Assembly: GCF_002101585.1 (NCBI RefSeq)
Contig: NZ_LQOT01000004.1
Coordinates: 1 to 64,000, forward strand
Direction: 5' to 3'
Source: Mycolicibacter engbaekii
GTDB lineage: Bacteria; Actinomycetota; Actinomycetes; Mycobacteriales; Mycobacteriaceae
Length of the DNA stretch: 64,000 nt
Part shown: in pieces, positions 15,440-28,639 of the stretch
How positions within the stretch are numbered: position 1 is the stretch's first letter
Layout of the letters: every line of letters starts with the position of its first letter
The notes under the pieces: generated by a model
What the model was told of the DNA's origin: nothing
Database searches by the model: none
What the model saw: only the letters and a program-made list of their open reading frames with translations
Position numbers and translations under genes: made by a program

Positions 15440-17130
15440 CCGCCGGCCGGCCGGTGACCCGGTAGGTGGCTTTGCCGGCCGTAGGAGTCGAATTCGGCGT
15501 CCAGCGAGCTTTTGTCGTCGGCGCTCATGCGGGTGTAGGCGGGCCGGCCCCGCCCGGCCCAGCGATATAGCGGCTCCTCGGTGTGCCAGGCCTCGGCCTG
15601 CAGTTGGCGTTTGAGCACCTTGTTCGAGCCCGTCACCGGCAGGCTGGCCGTGATGCGCAGGAAGCGCGGAAAACCCTTGCTGCCCAGGTCGGGCTGGTCG
15701 GCCAGGTAGCTCGCGAAGGCCGCCACGTCGAAGCGGTCGGGGTCGGCCACCTCGACGGCGCCCATCACCTGATCACCGGAGCGGGGATCGGGCACCGCGT
15801 AGACGCCGGCGCTGATCACCATCGGATGCCGGCGCAGCACCTGTTCGATGGTCAGCGCGGAGGTGTTCTCCCCGTCCACGCGTATCCAGTCGCCCCGACG
15901 GCCGGCGAAGTACAGGAACCCGGCCTCGTCGCGGTAGCCGAGGTCGCCGGTCCAATACCAGCCGTCGCGTACCTTTTCGGAGTCCGCGGCGTCGTTGTTG
16001 TAGTAGCCCTCGAAGTCGCGGGCCCCGGTCTTGTCGACGATCTCGCCGACCGCATCGTCGGCGTTACACACCCTGCCGTGTTCGTCGAGGATGGCGGTGG
16101 CACACTCGGCTCGGGTGTGCGGGTCGACGACGGCGATGCCCGCGTGCGCCGGTCGGCCGAGCGCGCCGGGGGGTGCCGCCGGGTCGGGCTGGGCGGCGTT
16201 GCCTCCCTCACTGGAGCCGTATCCCTCATGCAGCACTGCGCCGAACCGGCGCGCGAACTCGGCCCGGTCCTGCGGCGATGCCTCGGTGCCGAAACCGCGT
16301 ACCAGGGTGTTGTCGGCGTCGTCGGGCTCTTCGGGGGTGGCCAGCAGATAGCCCAGCGCCTTACCGACATAGGTGAAGAACGTCGCGCCGAAATAGCGCA
16401 CGTCCGCCAGGAACTGCGATGCGGAGAACTTCGGCGTCAGACAGATCGTGGCGCCGTTGGCCAGCGCGGGTGCCCACAGCGCCATGATCGCGTTGCCGTG
16501 AAACAGCGGCATGCAGCAGTAGTCGACGTCACCGCGCACGTGGCCGAACTTGGCGGTGGCCGCCTTGGCGATCCGGACCAGCCGGCCCTGGCTGCACTTG
16601 ACCGCCTTGGAGGCGCCGGTGGTGCCGGAGGTGAACAGCAGCAGCAACAGCGTTTCCGGACCCACGCCGGGGGCGGCGGCCGGCTGCACCCGGTGTTGGG
16701 CGACCAGGGCGGCGTAGCCGGGCTCGTCGACGTTCAGGATGCGCTCGGCGTCCAGGCCGTGGTCCAGGCCGCGCAACCGGCCCCGGCCGGCGGTGTCGGT
16801 GACGATCAGCTGAGCGTCCACGTGGCGGATCTCCGCGGCCATCTCGGTGTCGCCGCGGGTGGGGTTGATCCCGACGATGGCGGCGCCGGCCAGCGCGCCC
16901 GCGCCGAGCCAGAACACGAAGTCTTCGGTGTTGTCCAGCAGGACACCGATGTGGAAGGGCTCCTCAGGAAACTGGTTGCGGCGCAACGACGAAGCCAATG
17001 CGGCGCGTGCCGCGGATTCGCGCACCACCTCATCCCAGGACCAATCCCGCGTCCGGGTGCGCAGCCCGGGGTGCGGGTCACCGAGCCGATTGAGCAGCAG
17101 GTCGGCGAAGCTCTCCGAGTCGACGCTCAT
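15436..17130 (-). CDS. fatty-acid--CoA ligase (FadD1/FadD17-like)
   Basis: 564 residues from the ATG at 17130; a GTG at 17151 would add seven. AMP-binding motifs: LFTSGTTGASKAVKCSQG, EGYGSSEGGNAAQ, GWYWTGDLGYRDEAGFLYFAGRRGDWIR and the C-terminal Lys in GSNKVLKRQLQ. It probably makes an acyl-CoA for the acyl-CoA dehydrogenase of the same operon. Last gene of the minus-strand set that begins at 20704. By general sequence it is nearer FadD1/FadD17 than FadD2, but the exact family member is uncertain. Confidence 0.88.
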   Translation of the reverse strand: MSVDSESFADLLLNRLGDPHPGLRTRTRDWSWDEVVRESAARAALASSLRRNQFPEEPFHIGVLLDNTEDFVFWLGAGALAGAAIVGINPTRGDTEMAAEIRHVDAQLIVTDTAGRGRLRGLDHGLDAERILNVDEPGYAALVAQHRVQPAAAPGVGPETLLLLLFTSGTTGASKAVKCSQGRLVRIAKAATAKFGHVRGDVDYCCMPLFHGNAIMALWAPALANGATICLTPKFSASQFLADVRYFGATFFTYVGKALGYLLATPEEPDDADNTLVRGFGTEASPQDRAEFARRFGAVLHEGYGSSEGGNAAQPDPAAPPGALGRPAHAGIAVVDPHTRAECATAILDEHGRVCNADDAVGEIVDKTGARDFEGYYNNDAADSEKVRDGWYWTGDLGYRDEAGFLYFAGRRGDWIRVDGENTSALTIEQVLRRHPMVISAGVYAVPDPRSGDQVMGAVEVADPDRFDVAAFASYLADQPDLGSKGFPRFLRITASLPVTGSNKVLKRQLQAEAWHTEEPLYRWAGRGRPAYTRMSADDKSSLDAEFDSYGRQSHLPGHRPAGG

Positions 17131-17206
17131 CAGCGCAGCGTACCGAGACACCGCGCCGGCAACCGTGTTCGACCGTGGGTGCTTGGCACCGAGCCGGCGC
17201 CCGGTG

Positions 17207-17569
17207 CTATTCAGGCGGGTTGAGCACCGTCCACATCCGGATGATGCGTTCGTCCGCTATCTCGGCCACATCGAAGCCGGACGCCACGGCGACCTCGTCG
17301 GGGGTGCGGACCTCCCAGGCCAGGAAACCCAGGCCGCGGGTCTGACGAACCGGCCCGGCCTTCACGAAATGCAGACCGCGCAGCTTCTCCTGCAGTTCAG
17401 CGGCCTTGGCGTTCAGCTCATCGTGACCGGTGGCGACGCCTTCGTCGTCTATCCACTGCACCTGTGCCGAATAGGTCGCTGCGATCGCCGCGGCGCGGCG
17501 CTGCGGGTCGCGTTCGTCGAACACGCCCAGCAGGTTGGCTTCCATCAGATCGGTGATGGTGTCCGTCAT
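17207..17569 (-). CDS. SnoaL/NTF2-like protein
   Basis: 120 residues from the ATG at 17569, with GAGGAG just upstream. The pattern is a helical N-terminus (TDLMEANLLGVFDERDPQRRAAAIAATYS) followed by VQWIDDEGVATGHDELNAKAAEL and a beta-rich C-terminus ending IIRMWTVLNPPE. That is the cone-shaped NTF2/SnoaL fold used by small isomerases, hydratases and ester cyclases. The substrate is unknown. It lies in the acyl-CoA dehydrogenase operon between the SDR and ligase genes. Confidence 0.78.
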   Translation of the reverse strand: MTDTITDLMEANLLGVFDERDPQRRAAAIAATYSAQVQWIDDEGVATGHDELNAKAAELQEKLRGLHFVKAGPVRQTRGLGFLAWEVRTPDEVAVASGFDVAEIADERIIRMWTVLNPPE

Positions 17570-17679
17570 CGTGCTCTCCTCGCTGAGGTTGTCTTCCACG
17601 ACAAACCTCAAGCCTTACAAGACACCACCTGTACCGCAGCGAATACACGCAACCGTAACGGCGATTGCAACCCGCCGAT

Positions 17680-18441
17680 TCAGTTGATGGTGAAGCCGCC
17701 GTCCACCGCGATGGTCTGTCCGGTGACGTAGCCGCCGGCGTCGGAAGCCAGCCACAGCACGGAGGCCGCGAGGTCTTCGGGGTCTCCCATCCGGCCCAGC
17801 ACGATTCGGTGCGCGACGCTTTCCAGGTAACCCGGGCGGTACTGCTCGGTCATCTCCGATTCGAAGAAGCCCGGCGCGATCGCGTTGACCCGGATGCCCT
17901 TCCGGCTTCCCCACTGCTGCGCCAGGTCGCGCGTCAGACCGATCAGCCCGGCTTTGCTGGCGGCGTATGCCGCCTGCGGAAGGCCCGCCGTGGTCAGACC
18001 CAGGATGCTGGAGATGTTGACGATCGACGATCCCGGCTTCATCACCCGTCCGCAGGCCTGCGCAGCCCAATAGGCCCCGTTGAGGTTGATATCGATCACC
18101 TCACGGAACTGCTCCGGGGTTTCCCGGGTGGCCGGGTGCGCGGTGCCGATCCCGGCGTTGTTGATCAACACATCGACCCGGCCGAACCGCTCGATCGCGG
18201 CCTCCACCATTCTGGTCGCCGCCTCCGGGTCGGCGACATCGGTCGCGACCGGCAGTGCGGCGCGTCCGGTGGCGCTGACGAGATCGGCTGCCTGCGCAAG
18301 CTTCTCCACCCGCCGCGCCGCCAGCACCACATCCGCGCCGGCCTCGGCGAAGGCCCGGGCAAAATACACACCGAGGCCCGAGGACGCCCCGGTCACCACG
18401 GCCACCTTGCCGTCCATGCGGAACTTGTCCAATACGCTCAC
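17680..18441 (-). CDS. short-chain dehydrogenase/reductase
   Basis: 253 residues from the GTG at 18441, with GAAAGGTGA a few bases upstream. Classical SDR: cofactor motif TGASSGLG (residues 17-24), NNAG in VLINNAGIG, the catalytic Ser in NISSILGL and YAASK. The C-terminus VTGQTIAVDGGFTIN is typical of FabG-like enzymes. It probably oxidises a 3-hydroxyacyl-CoA or another alcohol in the breakdown pathway encoded by this operon (inference). Confidence 0.9.
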   Translation of the reverse strand: MSVLDKFRMDGKVAVVTGASSGLGVYFARAFAEAGADVVLAARRVEKLAQAADLVSATGRAALPVATDVADPEAATRMVEAAIERFGRVDVLINNAGIGTAHPATRETPEQFREVIDINLNGAYWAAQACGRVMKPGSSIVNISSILGLTTAGLPQAAYAASKAGLIGLTRDLAQQWGSRKGIRVNAIAPGFFESEMTEQYRPGYLESVAHRIVLGRMGDPEDLAASVLWLASDAGGYVTGQTIAVDGGFTIN

Positions 18442-18470
18442 GCGTCTCACCTTTCTCGACTTCTCACGGG

Positions 18471-19496
18471 TTAGGGCAAAGCTTTCAGCGCCGCAGCGAT
18501 GAATTCCGGCGTGGCCTGCGCTGCTGCACCGGCGTTCTGCACGTCTTTGGCGCCGTGCTGGGCTCGGTGGGTGATGCCTTCGGCGATCACCCCGATCTTG
18601 AAGTTCGCCAGGGCCAGGTAGAAGTTCCAGTCGCTGAGGTCGCGGCCGGAGCGCCGTGCATACTCCTCGGCCAGCGCGTCCGCCGACGGCAGGCGCGTAC
18701 TGGTCCACGCGGCGGGGTGACCGAAGACCCCGTCGAAGGCCGGCGATCGATAGACGCACATCAGGGCGATATCGGTGAGCGGGTCACCGAGCGTGGACAG
18801 CTCCCAGTCCACGACCGCCCGGATGAGGTCCGTCCGCTCGGGATCGCAGATCGTGTTGTCGATGCGGAAATCGCCGTGGACCACCGACGGTTGCGTTGCC
18901 TGCGGGATGGCCGCGGACAGCGCGGCGGCCAGCCTGGCCACGTCGTTCGACAGTGCGCTGTCGTTCTCGGGTGTCTTGACCAGTTCCCACTGGCGGGCCC
19001 ACAGCCGCACCTGGCGCTCCAGGAATCCATCCGGCCTGCCGAAGGACTCCAGCCCGACGGCGCGGTAGTCCACGGCGTGCAGGTCCACCAGCACCCGAAC
19101 CAGCGCCGCGGCATTCGCCGCCAGCTCGGCGTCGGTGAGTGTGCTCAGATCGTCTTTGTGCCGGTAGACCCGACCCGTCACGAACTCCGTGACGGTCAAC
19201 GGCGCGCCGCAGACCGTACCCTCGGCGTCCAGGGCCACCGGCCGGGCGATCGGAACACCGGTGCCGTAGAGCCTTTCGGTCACCACGAACTCGCGGCCCA
19301 CGTCGTGCGCCGACGGGGTCAGGCCACCCAGCGGCGGGCGGCGAACGACCCACGCCGAGGCTTCGTCGCTGACTTTGAAGGTGAGATTGGAACGGCCGCC
19401 GGCGATCAGTTCGACGGCGAGTTCACCCTGAACCGGAACGCCGTTGTCGATGAGGTACTGCCGCAGGGCAACCGGATTCAGGGCCTCGGCCGTCAC
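18471..19496 (-). CDS. APH-family phosphotransferase (acyl-CoA dehydrogenase-linked kinase)
   Basis: 341 residues from a GTG at 19496 that overlaps the TGA of the acyl-CoA dehydrogenase as GTGA. Kinase-like fold: Gly-rich AGGRSNLTFKV, the Brenner motif VVHGDFRIDN and metal-binding VVDWELSTLGDP. In animal ACAD10/11 and many bacteria this type is joined or adjacent to an acyl-CoA dehydrogenase; those mammalian proteins phosphorylate 4-hydroxy acids so that they can enter beta-oxidation. The same partnership here suggests a hydroxy-fatty-acid substrate. Confidence 0.9.
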   Translation of the reverse strand: MTAEALNPVALRQYLIDNGVPVQGELAVELIAGGRSNLTFKVSDEASAWVVRRPPLGGLTPSAHDVGREFVVTERLYGTGVPIARPVALDAEGTVCGAPLTVTEFVTGRVYRHKDDLSTLTDAELAANAAALVRVLVDLHAVDYRAVGLESFGRPDGFLERQVRLWARQWELVKTPENDSALSNDVARLAAALSAAIPQATQPSVVHGDFRIDNTICDPERTDLIRAVVDWELSTLGDPLTDIALMCVYRSPAFDGVFGHPAAWTSTRLPSADALAEEYARRSGRDLSDWNFYLALANFKIGVIAEGITHRAQHGAKDVQNAGAAAQATPEFIAAALKALP

Positions 19497-20704
19497 TGCG
19501 AAGCATCCTTGAGCGCGCGACGGGCCGCCCCGACCCGCCGTTTGGCGATGGCCCAGCGGTGCACCTCCGAGGGACCGTCATATACCCGGAAGGGACGCAC
19601 CTCGCGGGAGAGTCGCGCCGGGGGCAGATCTTCGGAGACGCCGAGCCCACCGCACATCTGCACGCTGCGGTCGACGATCCGGAAGATCGCCTCGGCGGCG
19701 AACGTCTTGGCGATCGACGTCGCATCGCCGGCGGTACTGCCCTCGTCCAGCTCCCAGCACGCGCGGACCAGCAACGCCCGGGTGGCGGCGATGTCGATCT
19801 CGTTGTCGGCCACCATCTGCTGGATCATGCCCAGGTCTGCGAGCGCCGATCCGAATGCCTGACGCTGCACCACGTGCGACAGCGCGGTGTCGTGACCCCG
19901 GCGCGCGGCGCCGAGCCACCGCATGACGTGCGTCATCCGGGCGGGCCCGAGCCGCACCTGGGCGTACTCGAATCCACGGTCCACCTCACCGAGCACCGCT
20001 TCGTCGGGAACCCGGACATCCTCGAAGAACACTTCGCAGTGGCCACCCACCATCGACCGGTCCAGCGTGGTGATGTGCCGACCGACGGTCAGGCCCGGGG
20101 TGTCGGCGGGTACCAGGAACATGGTGGCGCCGCCACGCTGACCGGGTTCCCCGGAGGTCCGCGCCATGACGATGAAGAACCCGGCCCCGTCGGCGCCGGT
20201 GATGAACCACTTGTGGCCGGTGATATACCAGTCCCCCGACCGACGTTCGGCCCTGGTCGTCAGCGCAGCCGGGTCCGAGCCGGCGCCGGGCCCCGGCTCG
20301 GTCATCGCGAATGCCGAGCGCACCTCGCCGGCCGCCAGGGGCGCCAGGTAGCGGGCCTTCTGCTCGGGGCTGGCCACCTCCGCCAGCAGATGCACGTTGC
20401 CCTCATCGGGGGCCGCGATGTTCACCGCTGCCGGGCCGAACAGGGAGTAACCGGCGGCCTCGAACACCGGAGCCCGGTCGGACATGTTCAAGCCCAGACC
20501 GCCGTATTCCACGGGGGCGTGGGGGGCGAATACCCCGGCCTGCCGCGCGGCGGCGTGCAGTTCCTGTATCGCGGCGTCGCCGCCCGCGGCGGCGATGTCC
20601 CCGCCGAAGCGGTCCTCCACCGGCAGGACCACGTCTTCGACGAACGCCCGTGTCTTTTCGACGAGCTCCGACACTTCCGGCGAGTAGCTCAATTCGATCG
20701 CCAT
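19493..20704 (-). CDS. acyl-CoA dehydrogenase (ACAD10/11-type)
   Basis: 403 residues, ATG at 20704. FAD-binding and substrate motifs: FAMTEPGPGAGSDPAALTT, GHKWFITGADGAGFFIVMA, QAFGSALADLGMIQQMVADN and MCGGLGVSEDLPPARLSREVRPFRVYDGPSEVHR (given here as a continuous block of family motifs). First gene of a five-gene minus-strand operon: acyl-CoA dehydrogenase, APH kinase, SDR, NTF2-like, acyl-CoA ligase. Coupled to the APH gene by GTGA. Its promoter faces the XRE-TetR regulator, with a palindrome between them. Confidence 0.9.
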   Translation of the reverse strand: MAIELSYSPEVSELVEKTRAFVEDVVLPVEDRFGGDIAAAGGDAAIQELHAAARQAGVFAPHAPVEYGGLGLNMSDRAPVFEAAGYSLFGPAAVNIAAPDEGNVHLLAEVASPEQKARYLAPLAAGEVRSAFAMTEPGPGAGSDPAALTTRAERRSGDWYITGHKWFITGADGAGFFIVMARTSGEPGQRGGATMFLVPADTPGLTVGRHITTLDRSMVGGHCEVFFEDVRVPDEAVLGEVDRGFEYAQVRLGPARMTHVMRWLGAARRGHDTALSHVVQRQAFGSALADLGMIQQMVADNEIDIAATRALLVRACWELDEGSTAGDATSIAKTFAAEAIFRIVDRSVQMCGGLGVSEDLPPARLSREVRPFRVYDGPSEVHRWAIAKRRVGAARRALKDASQ

Positions 20705-20826
20705 GTCACCCCATCACCACACTCGCATTGACCGACCGATCACTCGGCCCGAACACTACGGACTGTGGCACAAATGGCCGCTAACCGTCAAAAACATCTC
20801 CGAGCTGCGACTTTCGCTACGGTATA

Positions 20827-20843
20827 GTTCAGAATTCCTGAAC
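20827..20843. promoter_or_regulatory. palindromic operator between the acyl-CoA dehydrogenase operon and the XRE-TetR gene
   Basis: GTTCAG (20827-20832) and CTGAAC (20838-20843) are perfect arms around AATTC. A -10-like TATAGT (20823-20828) overlaps the left arm. The site lies just before the regulator start (GTG 20860) and about 125 bases from the divergent ATG at 20704. It fits autoregulation of the fusion regulator. Confidence 0.6.
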
Positions 20844-20859
20844 AAATTCGGAGGTGGCC

Positions 20860-21768
20860 GTGGCCCAGGCGCAATCCGACTGTGGCACCGCGATCCGCGC
20901 CGCCCGGCGCGCCCGGGGACTGACCGTCCGCGATCTGGCCCGGCACCTGCGAGTCAGTCCGGCCACCGTCAGCGCGATCGAAAACGGCAAGACCGGAATC
21001 TCGGTGTCGCGGCTGCAGGAGTGCGCCGGAGCCCTGGACGTCACGCCCGCCCAGATCCTGGCCGGCACCGTCGGCGCACCGGTCCCCGGACCGCAGCCCA
21101 ACCGGCCCGCGCACCTCGACGACCCCCAGACCGGCGACTGGCGAAGCTTTCCACCCTTGGCCCTCGACAGCGTCTTGGCGGCAGCCATCGACGCCTTCGT
21201 CGAAACGGGCTATCACGGCAGCACCATGCGAGACATCTCGGCGCGGGCAGGCATGAGTGTGCCCGGGATCTACCACCACTACCCGGACAAGCAGACCCTG
21301 CTGGTCGCGATACTGGATCTGACCATGACCGAACTGCACTGGCGGGTCAACGCCGCCCGCACCCAAGCCGCTACCGGCCTGCAGGAGGTGCGACTGGTGG
21401 TGGAAGCCTTGGCGCTGTTCCACACCCACCGCCAGAAGCTGGCCTTCATCGGCGCCAGCGAGATGCGCAGCCTCACCGCGACGAACCGGCAACGGATCGC
21501 CGATTCCCGTAACCAGCTGCAGCACACACTTGACGGTGCCCTGGACCGCGCCGCACGGGAGGGCGACATCGACGTCGACGACCGCCGGATGGCCGGCCGT
21601 GCGATCGCCACGATGTGCACCGCACTGCCGCAGTGGTTCAACGCCGACGGCCCGGCCACGCCGGAGGAGACCGCGCGCACCTACGCCGATTTCGCGGTCT
21701 CGCTGCTGACCAAGCCCCGCGGTTCCCGAGCGGTCTCCCCAGCACCGCTTCCCGAAGGCAGGAGATGA
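20860..21768 (+). CDS. XRE-TetR fusion transcriptional regulator
   Basis: 302 residues. The GTG at 20860 is preferred to the GTG at 20854 because CGGAGG (20849-20854) is then 5 bases away. Two DNA-binding domains are visible: an N-terminal XRE/Cro-type HTH at about residues 8-68 (LTVRDLARHLRVSPATVSAIE, SRLQECAGALDV) and a TetR-type HTH at about 100-150 (MRDISARAGMSVPGIYHHYPDK) with a TetR ligand domain to the end. The combination is uncommon. Its stop is 3 bases before the 5-oxoprolinase start, so they are probably co-transcribed. It may also control the divergent acyl-CoA dehydrogenase operon. Confidence 0.9.
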   Translation: MAQAQSDCGTAIRAARRARGLTVRDLARHLRVSPATVSAIENGKTGISVSRLQECAGALDVTPAQILAGTVGAPVPGPQPNRPAHLDDPQTGDWRSFPPLALDSVLAAAIDAFVETGYHGSTMRDISARAGMSVPGIYHHYPDKQTLLVAILDLTMTELHWRVNAARTQAATGLQEVRLVVEALALFHTHRQKLAFIGASEMRSLTATNRQRIADSRNQLQHTLDGALDRAAREGDIDVDDRRMAGRAIATMCTALPQWFNADGPATPEETARTYADFAVSLLTKPRGSRAVSPAPLPEGRR

Positions 21769-21771
21769 CCC

Positions 21772-25380
<3,609 letters not shown>

Positions 25381-25454
25381 GGCCGACCGACCGCGGCCGG
25401 CGCGGTGTGTGCAACACCTGGCCCGGCCCTGCCACCAGCGGTTAGTCTCACGCG

Positions 25455-26399
25455 ATGGGAGACCAGAGCCGACGCGGTTTCTTGCGCCTGAGCGGCGTTG
25501 CCGCTGCCGCCGCGCTGCTGGCATCCTGCTCGTCCGGCGAGGGCGGCGGCGACGGCGAGGACGGACCGGTCACCGTCACCCACATCTTCGGCGAGACCAC
25601 GGTCGAACAGCCGCCCCGGCGGGTGGTGTGCGCCGGCTACACCGGTCAGGACGACCTGCTGGCGCTCGGGGTGGTTCCGGTGGCGGTCACCGACTGGTTC
25701 GGCGACCAGCCCTTCGCGGTCTGGCCCTGGGCCCGGCAGCAACTCGGGGACGCCAAGCCGGTTGTTCTGAACTTGGACAACGGCATCCCGGTTGCGCAGA
25801 TCGCGGATCTCAAGCCGGATCTGATCATCGCGACCAACTCCGGCGTGGACGCCGAGACCTATCAGAAGCTGTCGGCGATCGCGCCGACGGTGCCGCAGTC
25901 GGGCGGCGAGGCATTCTTCGAACCGTGGAAGGTTCAGGCCGCCGCTATCGGCAAAGCCGTCCACCGCAGCCAGCAGATGCAGGCTCTGATCGACGCGGTC
26001 GACACCGCGTTCACCGAGGTCGCATCCGCCCACCCGGGTTTGAAAGGCAAGAAGGTGCTGCTGCTGTCGGGGCGACTCGACCGCGGCAAAGTCGGCGCCG
26101 CAACCGGATGGCGAACCGCCTTTCTCACCCAGATGGGCCTGGACGTCCCGGAGGCGCCCGCGGTGATCGAACGCGATCGGATCGGCTCGGTGCTCGGTGA
26201 AGCGGACGTGCTGATCTGGACCACCGAGAGCGAAGACGAACGCGTGGCGCTACTGGCCGACCCCGACATCGCCAGGTGCGAACCGCGCAGCGTCTTCACC
26301 ACCAAGGACCAGGCCGGCGCGGTAGCCTTCGCCTCCCCGCTCAGCTACCGGTTGGTGGCCGGGCAGCTGCCGGGGCTGATCGCGAAGATCACGGGGTAG
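25455..26399 (+). CDS. fecB2: FecB2-like substrate-binding lipoprotein
   Basis: 314 residues, ATG 25455. The N-terminus combines a twin-arginine motif (SRRGFLRL, residues 5-12) with a lipobox (LLASC), predicting Tat export and lipid anchoring. The mature part is a class III (TroA/FecB-like) periplasmic binding protein: VCAGYTGQDDLLALGVVPVAVTDWF, a long linking helix, and ADVLIWTTESEDE. Such proteins bind iron-siderophore or haem-type ligands for ABC import. No permease or ATPase is adjacent. Position after oplA matches Rv0265c; the cluster context could mean a different ligand. Confidence 0.88.
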   Translation: MGDQSRRGFLRLSGVAAAAALLASCSSGEGGGDGEDGPVTVTHIFGETTVEQPPRRVVCAGYTGQDDLLALGVVPVAVTDWFGDQPFAVWPWARQQLGDAKPVVLNLDNGIPVAQIADLKPDLIIATNSGVDAETYQKLSAIAPTVPQSGGEAFFEPWKVQAAAIGKAVHRSQQMQALIDAVDTAFTEVASAHPGLKGKKVLLLSGRLDRGKVGAATGWRTAFLTQMGLDVPEAPAVIERDRIGSVLGEADVLIWTTESEDERVALLADPDIARCEPRSVFTTKDQAGAVAFASPLSYRLVAGQLPGLIAKITG

Positions 26400-26495
26400 A
26401 CCCAACTCTGCACGTTCGGTAAGGCCCCTCTGGCATACCCCGCAGAATTGTGTTCTGCATCACTATTCGATGCGAGACGGGGTTACCGTCAAGAC

Positions 26496-27146
26496 ATGAG
26501 CGTGGCATTGGATTCCACCGCGGTCGACACCGTCCTTGACTACGGCGACACCGCCCTGCTGCTGCAATGCGCGTCGACTGTCGACGTCCTCGCGTGGACC
26601 GCAGCACTTCATTCCGCCGCCCTGCCCGGGGTGGTCGACATCGTCCCGGCATCGCACACGGTGCTGGTGACGTTGGCCGCACCCCGCTACCAGGCGGGCG
26701 TCCGACGCGCGCTGAGCCGAATAGACGTCGACCCCGCCGCCGTGCAGACCCGGGCACCACGCGGCAGGGCGGACGTGGTGATCGACGTCGTCTATGACGG
26801 GCCGGACCTGGCCGAGGTTGCCGAGCGCACCGGCCTGAGCGTCGCCCAGGTCATCAACGCCCACACCGCGACACCCTGGTTGGTGGGTTTCGGCGGATCC
26901 ACGCCCGGTTTCGCCTACCTGCTCGGCGGCGACCCGCGACTTGAGGTGCCGCGCCGCCCGGAGTTGCGGGCCGCGGTTCCAGCCGGCGCGGTTGCGCTGG
27001 CGGGCCGATTCAGCGGCATCTACCCGCGTCAGTGGCCGGGCGGCTGGCAGTTGATCGGCCATACCGACGCCGTGTTGTGGGACCTCGACCTACCCGAACC
27101 GGCCTTGCTGACCCCGGGCCGCTCCGTGCAGTTCCGCGCCGCGTGA
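26496..27146 (+). CDS. pxpB: 5-oxoprolinase subunit PxpB (KipI family)
   Basis: 216 residues, ATG 26496 without an obvious Shine-Dalgarno. Family landmarks: [10 protein letters not shown] near the start, a central [23 protein letters not shown], then [19 protein letters not shown] and the C-terminal [15 protein letters not shown]. KipI/allophanate hydrolase subunit 1 proteins are now known as PxpB, part of the PxpABC ATP-dependent 5-oxoprolinase. PxpC follows 26 bases later. Matches the position of Rv0264c. PxpA is not in this window. Confidence 0.92.
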   Translation: MSVALDSTAVDTVLDYGDTALLLQCASTVDVLAWTAALHSAALPGVVDIVPASHTVLVTLAAPRYQAGVRRALSRIDVDPAAVQTRAPRGRADVVIDVVYDGPDLAEVAERTGLSVAQVINAHTATPWLVGFGGSTPGFAYLLGGDPRLEVPRRPELRAAVPAGAVALAGRFSGIYPRQWPGGWQLIGHTDAVLWDLDLPEPALLTPGRSVQFRAA

Positions 27147-27172
27147 CGGCCCACCAAGGGAAAGGACACCGC

Positions 27173-28072
27173 GTGGCCATGACAACCACCCTGGAGATTG
27201 TGCACACCGGTCCACTGGCCCTGGTCGAGGATCTGGGACGGGCCGGGCTGGGACACCTCGGCGTGAGCCCGTCCGGCGCTGCCGATCGTCGCTCGCATAC
27301 CTTGGCCAACCGGTTGCTGGGCAATCCCGCCGACCGGGCCACGATCGAAGTGACGTTCGGCGGGCTTTCCGCCCGAGCCCGCGGCGGCGACATCGACATC
27401 GCGGTGACCGGCGCCGACACCGGCCCCGAAGTTGACGGAGTCGCGTTCGGATCCAACAGCATTCAGCGGGTCCGCGACGGTCAGGTGGTGTCGCTGGGCA
27501 CACCGCAGTCGGGTCTGCGCAGCTACCTGGCGGTGCGGGGCGGGATCGCCGTCTCCCCGGTGCTGGGTTCACGCAGTTACGACGTGATGAGCGAGATCGG
27601 GCCGGCACCGCTGCACGACGGCGATGTGCTGGCGATCGGAGAACCGACCGGCCACTTCCCCGAGATCGACCAAGCGCCGGTGGCCAGCATTGCACGTGAT
27701 GTGGTCGAGTTGCGGGTGGCCCCGGGACCCCGCGACGACTGGTTCGTCGATCCCGACATCATGGTGCGCACCAACTGGCTGGTGAGCAACCGTAGCGACC
27801 GGGTCGGCATGCGACTGGTGGGGATGCCCCTGGAATACCGTTGGCCGGATAGGCAATTGCCCGCAGAAGGCGCTACCCGGGGCGCGATTCAGATCCTGCC
27901 GAACGGCTTTCCGATAATCCTGGGACCCGACCACCCGGTGACCGGCGCCTACCCGGTGGTCGGGGTCGTCGTCGATGAGGACGTGGACACGCTGGGCCAG
28001 GTCAGACCCGGACAAACGGTGCGGATGCAATGGTCGCGGCCCCGTCAGCACCTCGTCGCGCGCACGGCCTGA
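27173..28072 (+). CDS. pxpC: 5-oxoprolinase subunit PxpC (KipA family)
   Basis: 299 residues from a GTG at 27173 with AAAGGA six bases upstream; an ATG at 27179 is an alternative. Landmarks: [51 protein letters not shown], and [23 protein letters not shown] near the C-terminus. This is the KipA/allophanate hydrolase subunit 2 family, the partner of PxpB. Matches Rv0263c in position. Co-directional with oplA, fecB2 and pxpB. Confidence 0.92.
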   Translation: MAMTTTLEIVHTGPLALVEDLGRAGLGHLGVSPSGAADRRSHTLANRLLGNPADRATIEVTFGGLSARARGGDIDIAVTGADTGPEVDGVAFGSNSIQRVRDGQVVSLGTPQSGLRSYLAVRGGIAVSPVLGSRSYDVMSEIGPAPLHDGDVLAIGEPTGHFPEIDQAPVASIARDVVELRVAPGPRDDWFVDPDIMVRTNWLVSNRSDRVGMRLVGMPLEYRWPDRQLPAEGATRGAIQILPNGFPIILGPDHPVTGAYPVVGVVVDEDVDTLGQVRPGQTVRMQWSRPRQHLVARTA

Positions 28073-28639
<567 letters not shown>

